NCBI GenBank assembly: GCA_017893485.1
Contig: CM030361.1
Span: 309,543,724 to 309,607,723, forward strand
Length of the DNA stretch: 64,000 bases
Direction: 5' to 3'
DNA from: Hemerocallis citrina
Lineage: Eukaryota > Streptophyta > Magnoliopsida > Asparagales > Asphodelaceae
The notes beneath the pieces were generated by a model, which saw only the letters and a program-made list of their open reading frames with translations, was not told the DNA's origin and did no database searches. Numbering within the stretch: position 1 is the first letter of the stretch; each line of letters begins with the position of its first letter. The translations under genes and the position numbers were made by a program. Of the stretch, positions 45,038-55,094 are shown piece after piece.

Positions 45038-46825
45038 CCACCCTAAACCTAAACCTAACCCAAATCTACTGTTCTACCCCTTAACCTCAGCTGCCAAACT
45101 CCAATTCCCTGTTCACCCGTCGTCCTACCGCTCTCTCTCCCTTCAACCCTCCAAAACCCTACTCCCATCCTCTGAACCTTCCCCTCCTGCTCAGCGACTC
45201 CCCCTGGTCTCCCCAGTCGTGCCTCCCCTCCCGCCGTCAGCCTCGACTTCCACCTCTTGACGATAGTCGATGCCGCACTCCTCTGTCGCGACTTCGCAAC
45301 CAAAGCGACAACAGCCAGGGCATCATCACCTTTCTCCTGCGTCGCGTCACCTCCAGCCAGTCTCGTCGCACCAGACCACCCCCTGGCCCTTCTCCTATCA
45401 ACCTCGACAGCGGCTGTGACACTCCCCTGTGCCACAAGCCGATGCCCTCGCCCATGCTCCGCCCCCTGCCTCTTATCGTCGACGGCAACGTTGACAGCGT
45501 AGCCAGTAGCGCCAGCACTTCGTTGTGCACTCCCAGCCACCTTGCCACCCCTGTTCCGATGCCCCTTTGTAGTACCCCGTATTTTTAAATATTATTTTTA
45601 AAGGTTTATAAATGATTAAAATGATTTTTGGGGATTTAATAAATATTTTCTGGAAATTTATCTTTTTACACGTGCGAAACACGTGCAAATATTTTCTTGA
45701 AAAGTTCAAAAGCCAAAAATTATTTTATGAAAAATCATTATTTATTGTTTGGAATTTATTTATAATTTTTCCAGATTGTCCTGAAATTAATTGGATCTAT
45801 TTGCAAATATTGAGAAAAAGAAGGACCTTTTTGCAAATTTGTCATTTTGAGGGGTGAAAGTGCAAAACTATTTTTCTGGGCTTTTAATTAGAGCCGGATA
45901 GAAAGTAAGGGTTATTTTGCTGTTAAATCTCAATTTAATTAATTTTATAAAGTTCCACGTATAGGAATCTATTTATGTAAAGATATGCTTTCGAGGGATT
46001 ATTTCGCAAATATGTCTAAAACCCTAAGATCCTATTTCCGGGTATTTAAAAGAAGAGAACGCAGCCGTCATTCGCTGCACAACACAAAGATTTATTATTT
46101 TTGGGGGTTTGAGAGAAGGATCTTGGATTTCACAAAAAAAAGGGGAAGGCTTTCTTGTTGGATTTCTTCATTTCAAGGTGAGTGATATAATTGTTTTGTT
46201 ATTTTGTTTTATGTATGTGAGTGACATGTTTGTTTGCTTTGTGTATTTTGCATGTGATTGTTTTGTTGATTTGCTTATGTATGTGATTTGGTACAATTTG
46301 GTTGTTTGATCTATGTATGTTTAATGGATCTTGGATGTTGAATCTTATTGCTAGAAAGCATGTTTAGGGTTGAACATGATTATGCATATTATAGATTGGA
46401 TGAAAAATTGGATCTTGTCAAACCCTAGTGGTATGTGATTACAAATTTGATTATGGTTATGAGATGTGGTAGAAATTCAGATTTTTTAGAAAATTGAATG
46501 GAAGAGTTATAAATCAAGAGATCATGTCTTGAGAATTAAAATTTGAGGAATTAATTGATTGAAGGAAATCAACAAGATCTCTATTTTTATGATTTTAAGT
46601 AGTTGATCTAGTTTTGTGGACTGTTAGATGTCCTACCAGTTATATTTGATCATATAAGAAATATGTTTTTCGTAGAAATCATTTTCATGAAGTAAAACTA
46701 CGTATCGGTTGAATTGTGCACAACCAAAACTATACAGTTTGTAGGCCGACAGTCGACTGGCATGACCTTTCAGTCGACTATTACATCCCGGCTGCTATGT
46801 TCTTTAGTTGTATTGAAATTTCTCT

Positions 46826-47030
46826 CTGGTAAGTTGACCTATGACTTTTATAAGTCGACTTATAACACATAGAATATTTTCTTAAAGATTATTGGAATTT
46901 CTCTCTGGTAAGTCGACCTATGACTTTTATAAGTCGACTTATAACACTTGGTTTATTTTCTTAAAACCATGGAATTTTCTTTCTGGGCAGTCGACTTATG
47001 CTTTCTATAGTCGACTGATACTGATGTATC
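46826..47030 (+). repeat. 75-80-bp tandem repeat with paired GTCGAC sites
   Basis: Two close copies (GGTAAGTYGACCTATGACTT ... TAAGTCGACTTATAACAC) and a diverged third (GGCAGTCGACTTATGC...TAGTCGACTGATA). Each has two GTCGAC-type palindromes about 20 bp apart. A further pair (CAGTCGACTGGCATG, CAGTCGACTATTAC) lies just upstream at 46750-46785. Confidence 0.7.
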
Positions 47031-47410
47031 CTTATATCTATGAATGTTCTTTCAAATGATTTATTCTCTAGATGTTTTGATCTATAACTTATTATTTTAT
47101 ACTTTACCTCCTATTGAACATATGTTTTCAAGATGTTAAGTTGAACAATTTATGTTGGAAGTTCGGTTTGGATATTTGAGTGTGAGTCTCTAGAGGGTGT
47201 GTGTGACCCTAGTATACCGGCAGTTGAATATTTATGTTTGGGCCTGTTGAGGCATTTAGTTGATCGGTTGTTGAATTAAGTCCGGTAGGGTACACCAACT
47301 CTAGGAGATTTGTTAAGTAATTAAATAACCTAAATGATAAGGACAGACACTAGTGGTGATATGATGAACGGGAACATGAGTTATGGACCTCAGTATGGCT
47401 TGCGGTGTGA

Positions 47411-47640
47411 GATGATCTCCGGAATTATCCAGGTGTGAGTGAAATAGTCTCCGGAATTACCTGTGGTGTGGGATTGATCTCCGAAATTATCGGAGTCGAG
47501 GTGACGCACATGTGGTATTCATGTGATGAGGTGCCATTGCTTGCGGTGTGGGGTATTCTCGAAGATTCCCAGGTGTGAGTGAAATAGTCTCCGAAATTAT
47601 CTGTGAATAGAGATTGACCTCCGGAATTATCGGGGCATGG
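47411..47640 (+). repeat. Degenerate minisatellite, ~40-bp unit
   Basis: TCTCCGGAATTATC / TCTCCGAAATTATC-type cores recur about six times, separated by CAGGTGTGAGTGAAATAG- or GGTGTGGG-type spacers. The unit length is uneven. Confidence 0.6.
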
Positions 47641-47693
47641 GCTAATACTCACAGTTTATCTTTATCTCGTAGTAGTCATCGTGATAGGATTAG

Positions 47694-47800
47694 TTGCATA
47701 GCGGGGATTGAACCCTATAATGTGGAGACGTTAAGGGCTTGCACCGGACCTATGTAGAGTGGGATGCATAGACTTCGACAAGTACGCATTAGAGAGTCCG
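47694..47800 (+). other. Conserved LTR box, copy in the nested LTR
   Basis: TTGCATAGCGGGGATTGAAC, TGTGGAGACG, ATGTAGAGTGGGATGCATAG and AAGTACGCATTAGAGAG in the same order as at 12763 and (reverse) 52240. Confidence 0.6.
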
Positions 47801-48433
47801 CATATAGAATTGTGTCTTCTTGACTTGGTTTTACGCATGTGTTTTCCTGTTTTCTACACTTGACACTTAGTTAGTTTCACCTGATGTTTACATGTTTCCT
47901 TGCTATGTCATATTTATGTATTCTTGTTTATTACATGTTGTTTATGAATCCATGCTTAATGTTTATTTATGTTGTTTGTTTTTATGTTACTCACACCTTT
48001 ATGGCTGACCCCTTTAGTTTTGGGGGTTAGGGATCATCTCTAGCCTCATGTTTACAGGTTGTTGTTGATTAGAGCTTGGGATTTGGATGATTGAGTTCAG
48101 TTGATTTAGTGACGTATGTAAAATGAAAAGAAAGTGTTGTAAAGAAAAGAGAATTGTGATTTAAGATGTATTGTATTCCGCTGTGCTATGTAAACGATTA
48201 TTGTAATGAAAGTTGAAAAATTTTATTGGTGTTTGGTTGTGTTTAATATTACATTGAAGTTGACGCTGGGAATTGTGCCACATATTTTCTAAGATATTAT
48301 ATTAGAAATTCGGGGCGCTACACCCTTGGCCGTCGCCGCCATGGCCGCCGCCTACAACCGTGACCTCGGCGCTCCTCGCCGCCGTGTTCCACTACTGTCC
48401 TCGCCGACCAGTGCTAAGCCTGTTGTTGCAGTT

Positions 48434-48724
48434 GATCACTGAGTTTTGATCACTTGGATCGTGGGCCGTCGGATCCTTATGATCTTCATCAAGTGATTCT
48501 GGGCCGTCGATCGTCTTTGATCGTGATTGACTGATCTCAACCATTGGATCTCCTCCGATCTGATCAAGACCAGCGATCAGATCGCTCCTGGGCCACCCGA
48601 TCTCTCCAGATCTGATCAGATCCGATCTGAGCCATCCGATCTCCATCTTTTTGATCATCAGATCTGATCTCAGCCGTTCATTCATCTTGATCTTGATCGT
48701 CATCAAGATCCGTGTCGGGATCCG
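48434..48724 (+). repeat. GATC-dense low-complexity stretch
   Basis: I count 26 GATC sites in about 290 bp, where about one is expected by chance, plus GGGCCGTCGGATC-type motifs. It lies in the outer LTR just 3' of the nested LTR. The motifs are irregularly spaced, so it is not a simple tandem repeat. Confidence 0.85.
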
Positions 48725-49944
48725 TTTCCGTTACTCTTTCGTCAGATTCATTGTCTACACCCCAAGGCAAGTATTCTTCTTGTACAAATTATTGTTCTAG
48801 TACAAGCATTTAATTGAAAATACTGCAAATAGATCGTAGTTGTGACTCCTCCTTGTCTCATCGTTTGTTGATCTTAAATTATTCCTCATTGATTCCATAA
48901 TCTTAAGAGTCACAACCCTTCGTTGACATAATTACAAAACTAGTTGGACCCTTTTTATCTCCTAATTACTTGAACATGAACCCCTTTACTTGTAGACGTG
49001 TGTTATTGATGTATTGTGTTGATCTTACATTCCTTTGAGTTGAGAAATACATGTGACTTGCTGATTTGATAACCAATGCATCCGTATTTGTATCACATAC
49101 TAATCTAGACTTATAATAGTCATTTATCATGCAACTTGTATATAAAAGAAATTTACACTTGCTGCTATTCTTATCTTTACTTACTGTTTCGACCCCAATA
49201 AAACTAAAATCTGAACTTGAGTCCTGAATATGAAATGTAGTCCTAAGTGTCTAGTTGTCAATAACATTCAGAATTTTTGAATTCCGAGTTACGGTCTAGG
49301 AGATATCATAGTTTTACTGCTGCTGTGTTGGTAGTCGCAGATTCACAAAAACTGCTGCACCTCTTTAGTTTACAATTATTTTAACAATGCTACTAGTAAG
49401 TAAATGACTTATAATTTTTCATGCTGTTACTGGACACCCTAGAGAACATTCTCTAATTATTTCAGAATTAATTAATAATGTTTCAACCCTGTTTCATATG
49501 TATAAACTCAGATTCACAAATTCTGGCTAAATACAAATGCTGAATAGTTTGCTGTTTTGACACATGTTAACACAAATTTTATGTACCTTAATTATATGCA
49601 TTGGAACCGGGCAGGAGTCTAGTTTCTAGACCTTCTGTCGGATCCACATTTGCTATCTTGTAGCAACGGGAATCGCAGTTTTGGTGCAGCAACGTCATGC
49701 TATCCAGATTTGGATTTCTCGTTGTTCCTGACACTTTGATTTATTTTGACCCTCGAACATGTATCCTACCGAGCCTAGACTTGTCCCATGTTCTTGATTG
49801 TGGTTGCTTGACATGTTTCGCACACTTTCATGCTTGCATAATGATAATAATAAACAATAAGCCGGAGTTTAAGGAAAAGACCATAGTAGTGGACAATATA
49901 GGTAAGTGTACTCGGAAAGGGGCCCGTGTTTTCCAGTACTCGGT

Positions 49945-50105
49945 TCATGAACCTGTTGCACCTTGATGTATTCATGAAGCCATTACTTGGCTCATGAACC
50001 TGTTGTATTAATGAACCCACTGTGTGATTCTTGAACCTGTTAGTATTCACGAACTTGCTTCGTGAACCTGTTATTTTATTTTCATATTCATGAACCGTGC
50101 TTGCT
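49945..50105 (+). repeat. Degenerate repeat of TTCATGAACCTGTT motif
   Basis: GGTTCATGAACCTGTTG, GGCTCATGAACCTGTTG, ATTCTTGAACCTGTTAG, GCTTCGTGAACCTGTTA and ATTCATGAACC occur within 160 bp. TTCATGAA is itself a palindrome. Confidence 0.7.
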
Positions 50106-50234
50106 TGATACTTGATGCCTGAGTACACCGCCCTTTAAAATCCACCGCTAGGCCTAAACGTAACTGATTGTATATAGCAACCATGTAGTAAAATTATGGA
50201 TGCATGAAGTGCTACCTAGATAGTAATAACTACA

Positions 50235-50425
50235 AGACTTGACACATGATAAATGAACATGATACATGCTTACTTGATACTTGATGACATGATACATGAG
50301 ACTTGATACTTGAGCATAATACTTGACACTTGCTACTTGATACTTGTACTTGACAACTTGACACATTAGACTTGTTACTTGTTACTCGACACTTGTACGT
50401 GATACTTATTACTTGATGCATGACA
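50235..50425 (+). repeat. Degenerate short repeat of ACTTGATACTTG type
   Basis: Roughly 10-11-bp motifs ACTTGATAC, ACTTGACAC, ACATGATAC and ACTTGTTAC fill about 190 bp. Open frames across this stretch are repeat artefacts. Confidence 0.75.
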
Positions 50426-51030
50426 CCATTACATGTTCACTAGCCACTTGTTCTACTACTAGTATTTTTTACCCAATCTTATCTCTCGAGTTGCCTTTCT
50501 TGCTAGCTAATTTCTTGAATCCCCACTACTTTTTGCATCCCTATTACATTCTTGATTCCAAATCTTGTTCCATATTTTTTGTACTTGTTTTATTATTTGC
50601 GGCCCTAACTTGCACTAAGGGCGTTTTCCTTGTTCTCTATTTTCTCCATTTTATATTTTTACAAACAGACTTTGGAGACGTGTTGCCTGCTGGAATTGGT
50701 GAGCAGACGATCTAGACTTCGCTTGGGAAAACTTGCTATAGTTATCTTGTATTTGAGTTTATTTCACTTTGTTGCTACTTGATTCTTGTAACGGCCTTAT
50801 GTTCTCGAGTTTTATTTTTTGATCCAGACTTGAAAACTATTTGGGCTATTATTATTTGTTTCAATTATTTTCTGTTGATTAATAAATTATTCATGCATGC
50901 GTGGTTGAGTACATTTGTTATATTCTTGTTATGATACTGAGTCGATCCTACAGATCATGAATGATGAAAATCATTCGCTGAGATTTGCCACTCGCTCGTA
51001 TTCTGTATTTTTGGGAAGCGGGATGTGACA

Positions 51031-51806
51031 CACAGTTTCCAACCGTTTTCGTGAAATTTTGTTTTTGACTGTTTAAGCCTCATTTGTGGGCTATGGTCCA
51101 CAGTTTTCCAACACTTTCGTGAGATTTTTTATTTTCCTCAATTTGTGGGCTATAGTTCACTCTTTTCGATCACTTTAATGAGATTTCGTATTTTATTCTT
51201 TTGGCCTCATTTTGTGGGTTATAGTCCACAGTTTCCGACTGTTTTCGTGAAATTTTGTATTTCACTATTTTAGCATCATTTGTGGGCTATATAGTCCACA
51301 GTTTTCGGCCACTTTCGTGAGATTTTTAATTTTCCCTTTTTTTGTGGGCTATAGTACACTTTTTTTATCACTTTCATGAGATTTCGTATATTATTGTTTT
51401 GGCCTCATTTTGTGGGTTATAGTCCACAGTTTCCGGCCGTTTTAGTGAAATATTGTATTTGACTATTTTAGCGGCTATAATCCACAGTTTTTGGCCACTT
51501 TCGTGACAATTTTTATTTCCCACATTTTGTAGGCTATTGTACACTGTTTTCGAGCACTTCCATTAGATTTCGTATTTTACTGTTTTGGCCTCATTTTGTG
51601 GGTTATGGTCCAAGTTTCCGACGGTTTTTGTGAAATTTTGTCTTTGACTATTTTAGCCTCATTTGTGGACTATAGTCCACAGTTTTTGGGCACATTCATG
51701 AGATTCTTTATTTCCCTCATTTTGTAGGTTATAGTACTTGGTTTTCGATCACTTTCATGAGATTTCGTATTTTATTGTTTTTTGGCCTCGTTTTGTGGGT
51801 TATAGT
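51031..51806. repeat. Satellite array, block 6
   Basis: About 0.8 kb of the same satellite in the same orientation. It includes a perfect 18-bp palindrome (TGTGGACTATAGTCCACA) at 51664-51681. Confidence 0.95.
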
Positions 51807-52239
51807 TGTAACGCTCCGAATTCCAAATAAGACCAAATTCGAGATTTCACAGGATCTTTACTTTACTTCGTACAGTTACAAGAAAATTAAAACCTTTCAA
51901 TAATACATCAGTTTTCATTACATATTTGTTTATACAGCGGAAAAATATAACAATGAAATAAAATACAACTTGTACAACTATAATAATGTAAATCATCAAC
52001 TGCTTCATAACACCTTCATGGCAAAGTCCATTACCTGCATATCAAGCTGTGGGAACGTCAGTCACTTACAACTGACGAAAATGTTATACTCGGCTATCCT
52101 CTCTATGCTATACATATAATGATCTCATTACTTTAACAAATCACAAAAGTTGAATGAACAATAAAGTGTTAATTTGACTATGCTAAACATGTAAGTGTAT
52201 ACCATGCCTTAATGCCTAATGCACACATTTTATACTAGG

Positions 52240-52348
52240 ATGACACTAATGCATACTTGTTCAGATTCTATGCATCCCATAGTACATAGGTGCGAGGGAA
52301 AGCACCTACGTACTCCACAATAAAAGGTTCGATCCCTCGCCATGAAAC
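52240..52348 (-). other. Conserved LTR box, copy in the minus-strand LTR
   Basis: On the minus strand: GGCGAGGGATCGAACC, TGTGGAGTACG, ATGTACTATGGGATGCATAG and AAGTATGCATTAG, the same order as at 12763 and 47694. Confidence 0.6.
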
Positions 52349-53339
52349 TATCCAGTAATAAAACAAGGTTTAGATCATTCCACGAATATGGATCCCAACC
52401 ACGGAGTCCACCGCCGACTGTTATAACAGATCTCTCATCGTGCAAATCATCCCGCAAGTGCCCCTCTAGCTCGGTATACGTATATACATTGGAGTACGAT
52501 AAACTATCCGCCCGACTACGCAAAGTCCCGGATTTAAAAATAAAAGCCCGTCTCCCACGGAGCAACCACAGTCCGCCGACTGGGTCTATAGCCACGGAGA
52601 TCCACCGTCGACTATATAGAAGCAACCCACTTACGTTTGCCCAGGTTCACTACATCTTCACTTATGTACCTAATTATTTAGTTCAAGACAAAAATAAATT
52701 TCCAAGCCTTGAATTAGTTTTACCTCCCACCGGACTTTATCAACAAGTACGAGATAGCTCCATGGTTATATCTCAAAATATATTTCAACTCTTTTCAATT
52801 CAATAGTGCCGGTAACCGAGGTCTCACTAACTCTAAATCATAACTTTTTCATGTACAAGAATCAATGGGTACACATACCCTTTAATAAACATGTCTTAAA
52901 CCTAGTTATTTTCATCTTCAACTTATTCACAAATGATCAAAATCTTGTCTTAACACTTGTCCACAAAGTGATCATTTCTTAGTCTTGCCACTAATCATGA
53001 TCTAGTTATTCATAGCAAATAATATTTCATTTCAAGCACACAATTTCATTACATAAAATCTTATTCACAAATTCAAGCTCATAGAATGTCTCAATTTACT
53101 TCAAAATATTTCTTAAACAAAATAAAAAATGCAATCTCTTTGAGAGTAAACACTTCACAAAATAATATTTTACTTTTCTTCACCAAAGCAAGTTATATTC
53201 TCAAATTTCTATTTTTATACTTCAAGAAAACTCTATACTATCTCTTAATAATTTTCATTTAATTTTATATTAATACTAAGATTTTATTCTATATTTAAAA
53301 AAAGACCAATTTATGAGAAAAAAATCAAAAAAAGTCAAA

Positions 53340-53425
53340 TGAGAGGCCTGGGTTTCGAACCCAGGACCTGCGGCAACACACAGCCAGCTCCCAGACCCTG
53401 AACCCACTAGCCGTTAAGTCCATTT
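53340..53425 (-). other. tRNA-like 3' arm / B-box-like segment
   Basis: On the minus strand a hairpin CCTGGGTTCGAAACCCAGG looks like a tRNA T-arm, with GGTTCGAAACC close to the pol III B box. TAGTGGGTTCAGGG about 45 bp upstream loosely resembles an A box. No acceptor stem closes it, so it is not a functional tRNA. A tRNA-derived SINE fragment is possible. Confidence 0.4.
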
Positions 53426-54484
53426 GGACTTTTGTCTTAATCCGAGAATAAAAACCCCTTATACATTCGGTACAGCCCGAAATTTTTATTGAAATGAAAC
53501 CAAAATAAAATGTGACTATCAAGTTTTTAACCTAAGATCTCTCACAACAGTGTGCTCTGTTTTGCACTAGCTGACCAAGTCTAAGTATGTTTTCTATTTA
53601 GGAAATGTACTAATGTACTTTTGTTCATATTGTTCAAAAGTGATCCATTTTTCATAAGACTTGTTTATCCAAGACTCATTCTTTCTAATAAGTTGAAATA
53701 AAAATTTTCTTGACTGAGATTGAAATTAAAACAGTAAAACAACAAATTTTAAATTTATTAAAACTCTATTTCTACTTGTTTAAACAATTTTCTTTCTCAC
53801 TTTTCACATAAACTTGTACAAGACTTGAGTAGTGTTCATAAACTAGTTTTTGTTCCTACTTTTACAAATTTCAATTTATAACAAACCTAGCATGTCACTT
53901 ATTCGTGAGAATTTCACAAAGACTCTATCGTTTATATTTTCAATTATAACATGGCAAAAATACACATATGTCAACACATCTCATCATAATAACTAATTTC
54001 ATTTTGTTTTCTTTCCTCTTTCTTATTTATTAAAGCATGATATGAAATATAACTTTCTTCCACAAATATTCATATACTCAACAAGTACAAAATTTGCAAA
54101 CATACTAACATGATTCATATTATAAAAGAATTATTCTTCTAATTAGCATGGTATCTACAATCACAACAAAAATCATCCTCATTCATAGCATGATACACTA
54201 GCATGAATTTTATCTATATCTTTCTTATCAACATTAACTTATATTACTCATTCATATTTTATAGCATGCATATTCTACAACTAGAAAGCATGAAACCACC
54301 CACCTTAATTGAAGATTGAAATCAATAAGAAGGTTGGAACAACTCCTAGCTCCTAGCAAGACTCCTCCTAGCAAGAGCTTCTCCTCCTAGCAAGGACTCC
54401 TCCAAGCACAAGAACTCTCTTACTCCCTTTCTTTTTCTTTCACTTATTTTGATATTGTTTTTGGTTCAAAAAAGAAGGAGAAAT

Positions 54485-54500
54485 GGGGGTTCTATTTATA
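54485..54500 (-). promoter_or_regulatory. LTR core promoter of the minus-strand solo LTR
   Basis: TATAAATA (minus, 54500-54493) followed by GAACCCCC. The same TATA-plus-C arrangement is seen at 2505 and 9994. Confidence 0.5.
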
Positions 54501-55094
54501 AGGTAAAGTTAGGGTCTAATATGCATAAATTTCCACCTAATAACTCTCTCTTTTAATTCTTCCAACCCTTCATTTCTTAACTCCTAAAACCTCCAACTCT
54601 TCATGCTCCCAACCTTTCACAATCTCAACTCCCAAAACTCCAAACTGTTCCTCTCCCCCACTAGCCCAAACCGGTCAACCCCTAGGTGCAATCCGGCCAT
54701 ACAATCCAAGTGTGCATATGCACACGTGCACACACCAATTAAGTACATTTTTATAGTTCTAAATGTGTACAAAAAGTTGTAACTTGTCATGTAATAGTCC
54801 AAGCTCAACTTAAAAATAGGAATTTATTAATGGGCTTGTCCCATGGGATTTTATTTTAATTAACTAGTTTAATTATCCTAGTGAGCTTTCCATTTAATCA
54901 ACTAATTAATTTGTCCATTGGGCTAGATTTCATTTTTGGTTCCATGGGTCAAAAGAAGGCTAATTAAAAACTTATGCATGCTAAAAATTTGTAAAGGAGA
55001 GTAAAAAAAGAGATGGACAAATTTGCATGTGCATCATACGTGCAAAAATCAAAAAAATGCATTTTTCATTTAAAATAAAATGTGAGGTATTAAA

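Larger units (their letters stand above)
45568..48322 (+). mobile_element. Nested 2.75 kb solo LTR with perfect CCCTT duplication
   Basis: Begins TGTAGTACCCCG and ends GGGGCGCTACA. It is flanked by CCCTT on both sides (45563-45567 and 48323-48327). It contains TATTTAAAA at 46043, a 75-80-bp tandem repeat with GTCGAC motifs (46826-47030), a degenerate TCTCCGGAATTATC repeat (47411-47640) and the box shared with other LTRs (47694-47800). No internal coding region or second LTR. This is the clearest solo LTR in the window. Confidence 0.85.
44453..51030 (+). mobile_element. Degraded LTR-type element hosting a nested solo LTR
   Basis: Non-satellite sequence from TAACCCCTGTTTCCG (about 44453) to GGGATGTGACA (51030). 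The right end is a normal LTR 3' end; the left resembles an LTR start (TGTAACACCCC type) missing its first bases. Without the nested element it is about 3.8 kb. It has a TATA box near 45026 and no gag or pol. No target duplication is seen. Most likely another long solo LTR with a damaged 5' end; a non-autonomous element is possible. Confidence 0.55.
51807..55094 (-). mobile_element. 3.3 kb solo LTR (minus) with perfect ATAGT duplication
   Basis: On the plus strand it begins TGTAACGCTCCGAATT, which resembles the reverse complement of the 3' end of the nested LTR (AATTTCGGGGCGCTACA type), and ends GAGGTATTAAA; so it lies in minus orientation. The flanks are ATAGT at 51802-51806 and 55095-55099. 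The shared LTR box is at 52240-52348 and a minus-strand TATA plus C-run at 54485-54500. No coding region. Its minus-strand start TTTAATACC differs from the expected TGTAATACC by one base. Confidence 0.85.

Noticed and set aside
45055..45540. 161-codon minus-strand frame in the outer LTR
   Set aside because: Compositional (Arg/Gly/Ala-rich) frame in GC-rich leader sequence; no motif and no support from neighbouring structure.
49697..49966. 89-codon plus-strand frame near the minisatellites
   Set aside because: No similarity that I recognise, AT-rich, and it overlaps the TTCATGAACC repeat region.
52300..52345. GGTTCGATCCCTCGCC as a tRNA gene
   Set aside because: Only a T-arm-like fragment; it belongs to the conserved LTR box, whose other copies lack the tRNA-like spelling.
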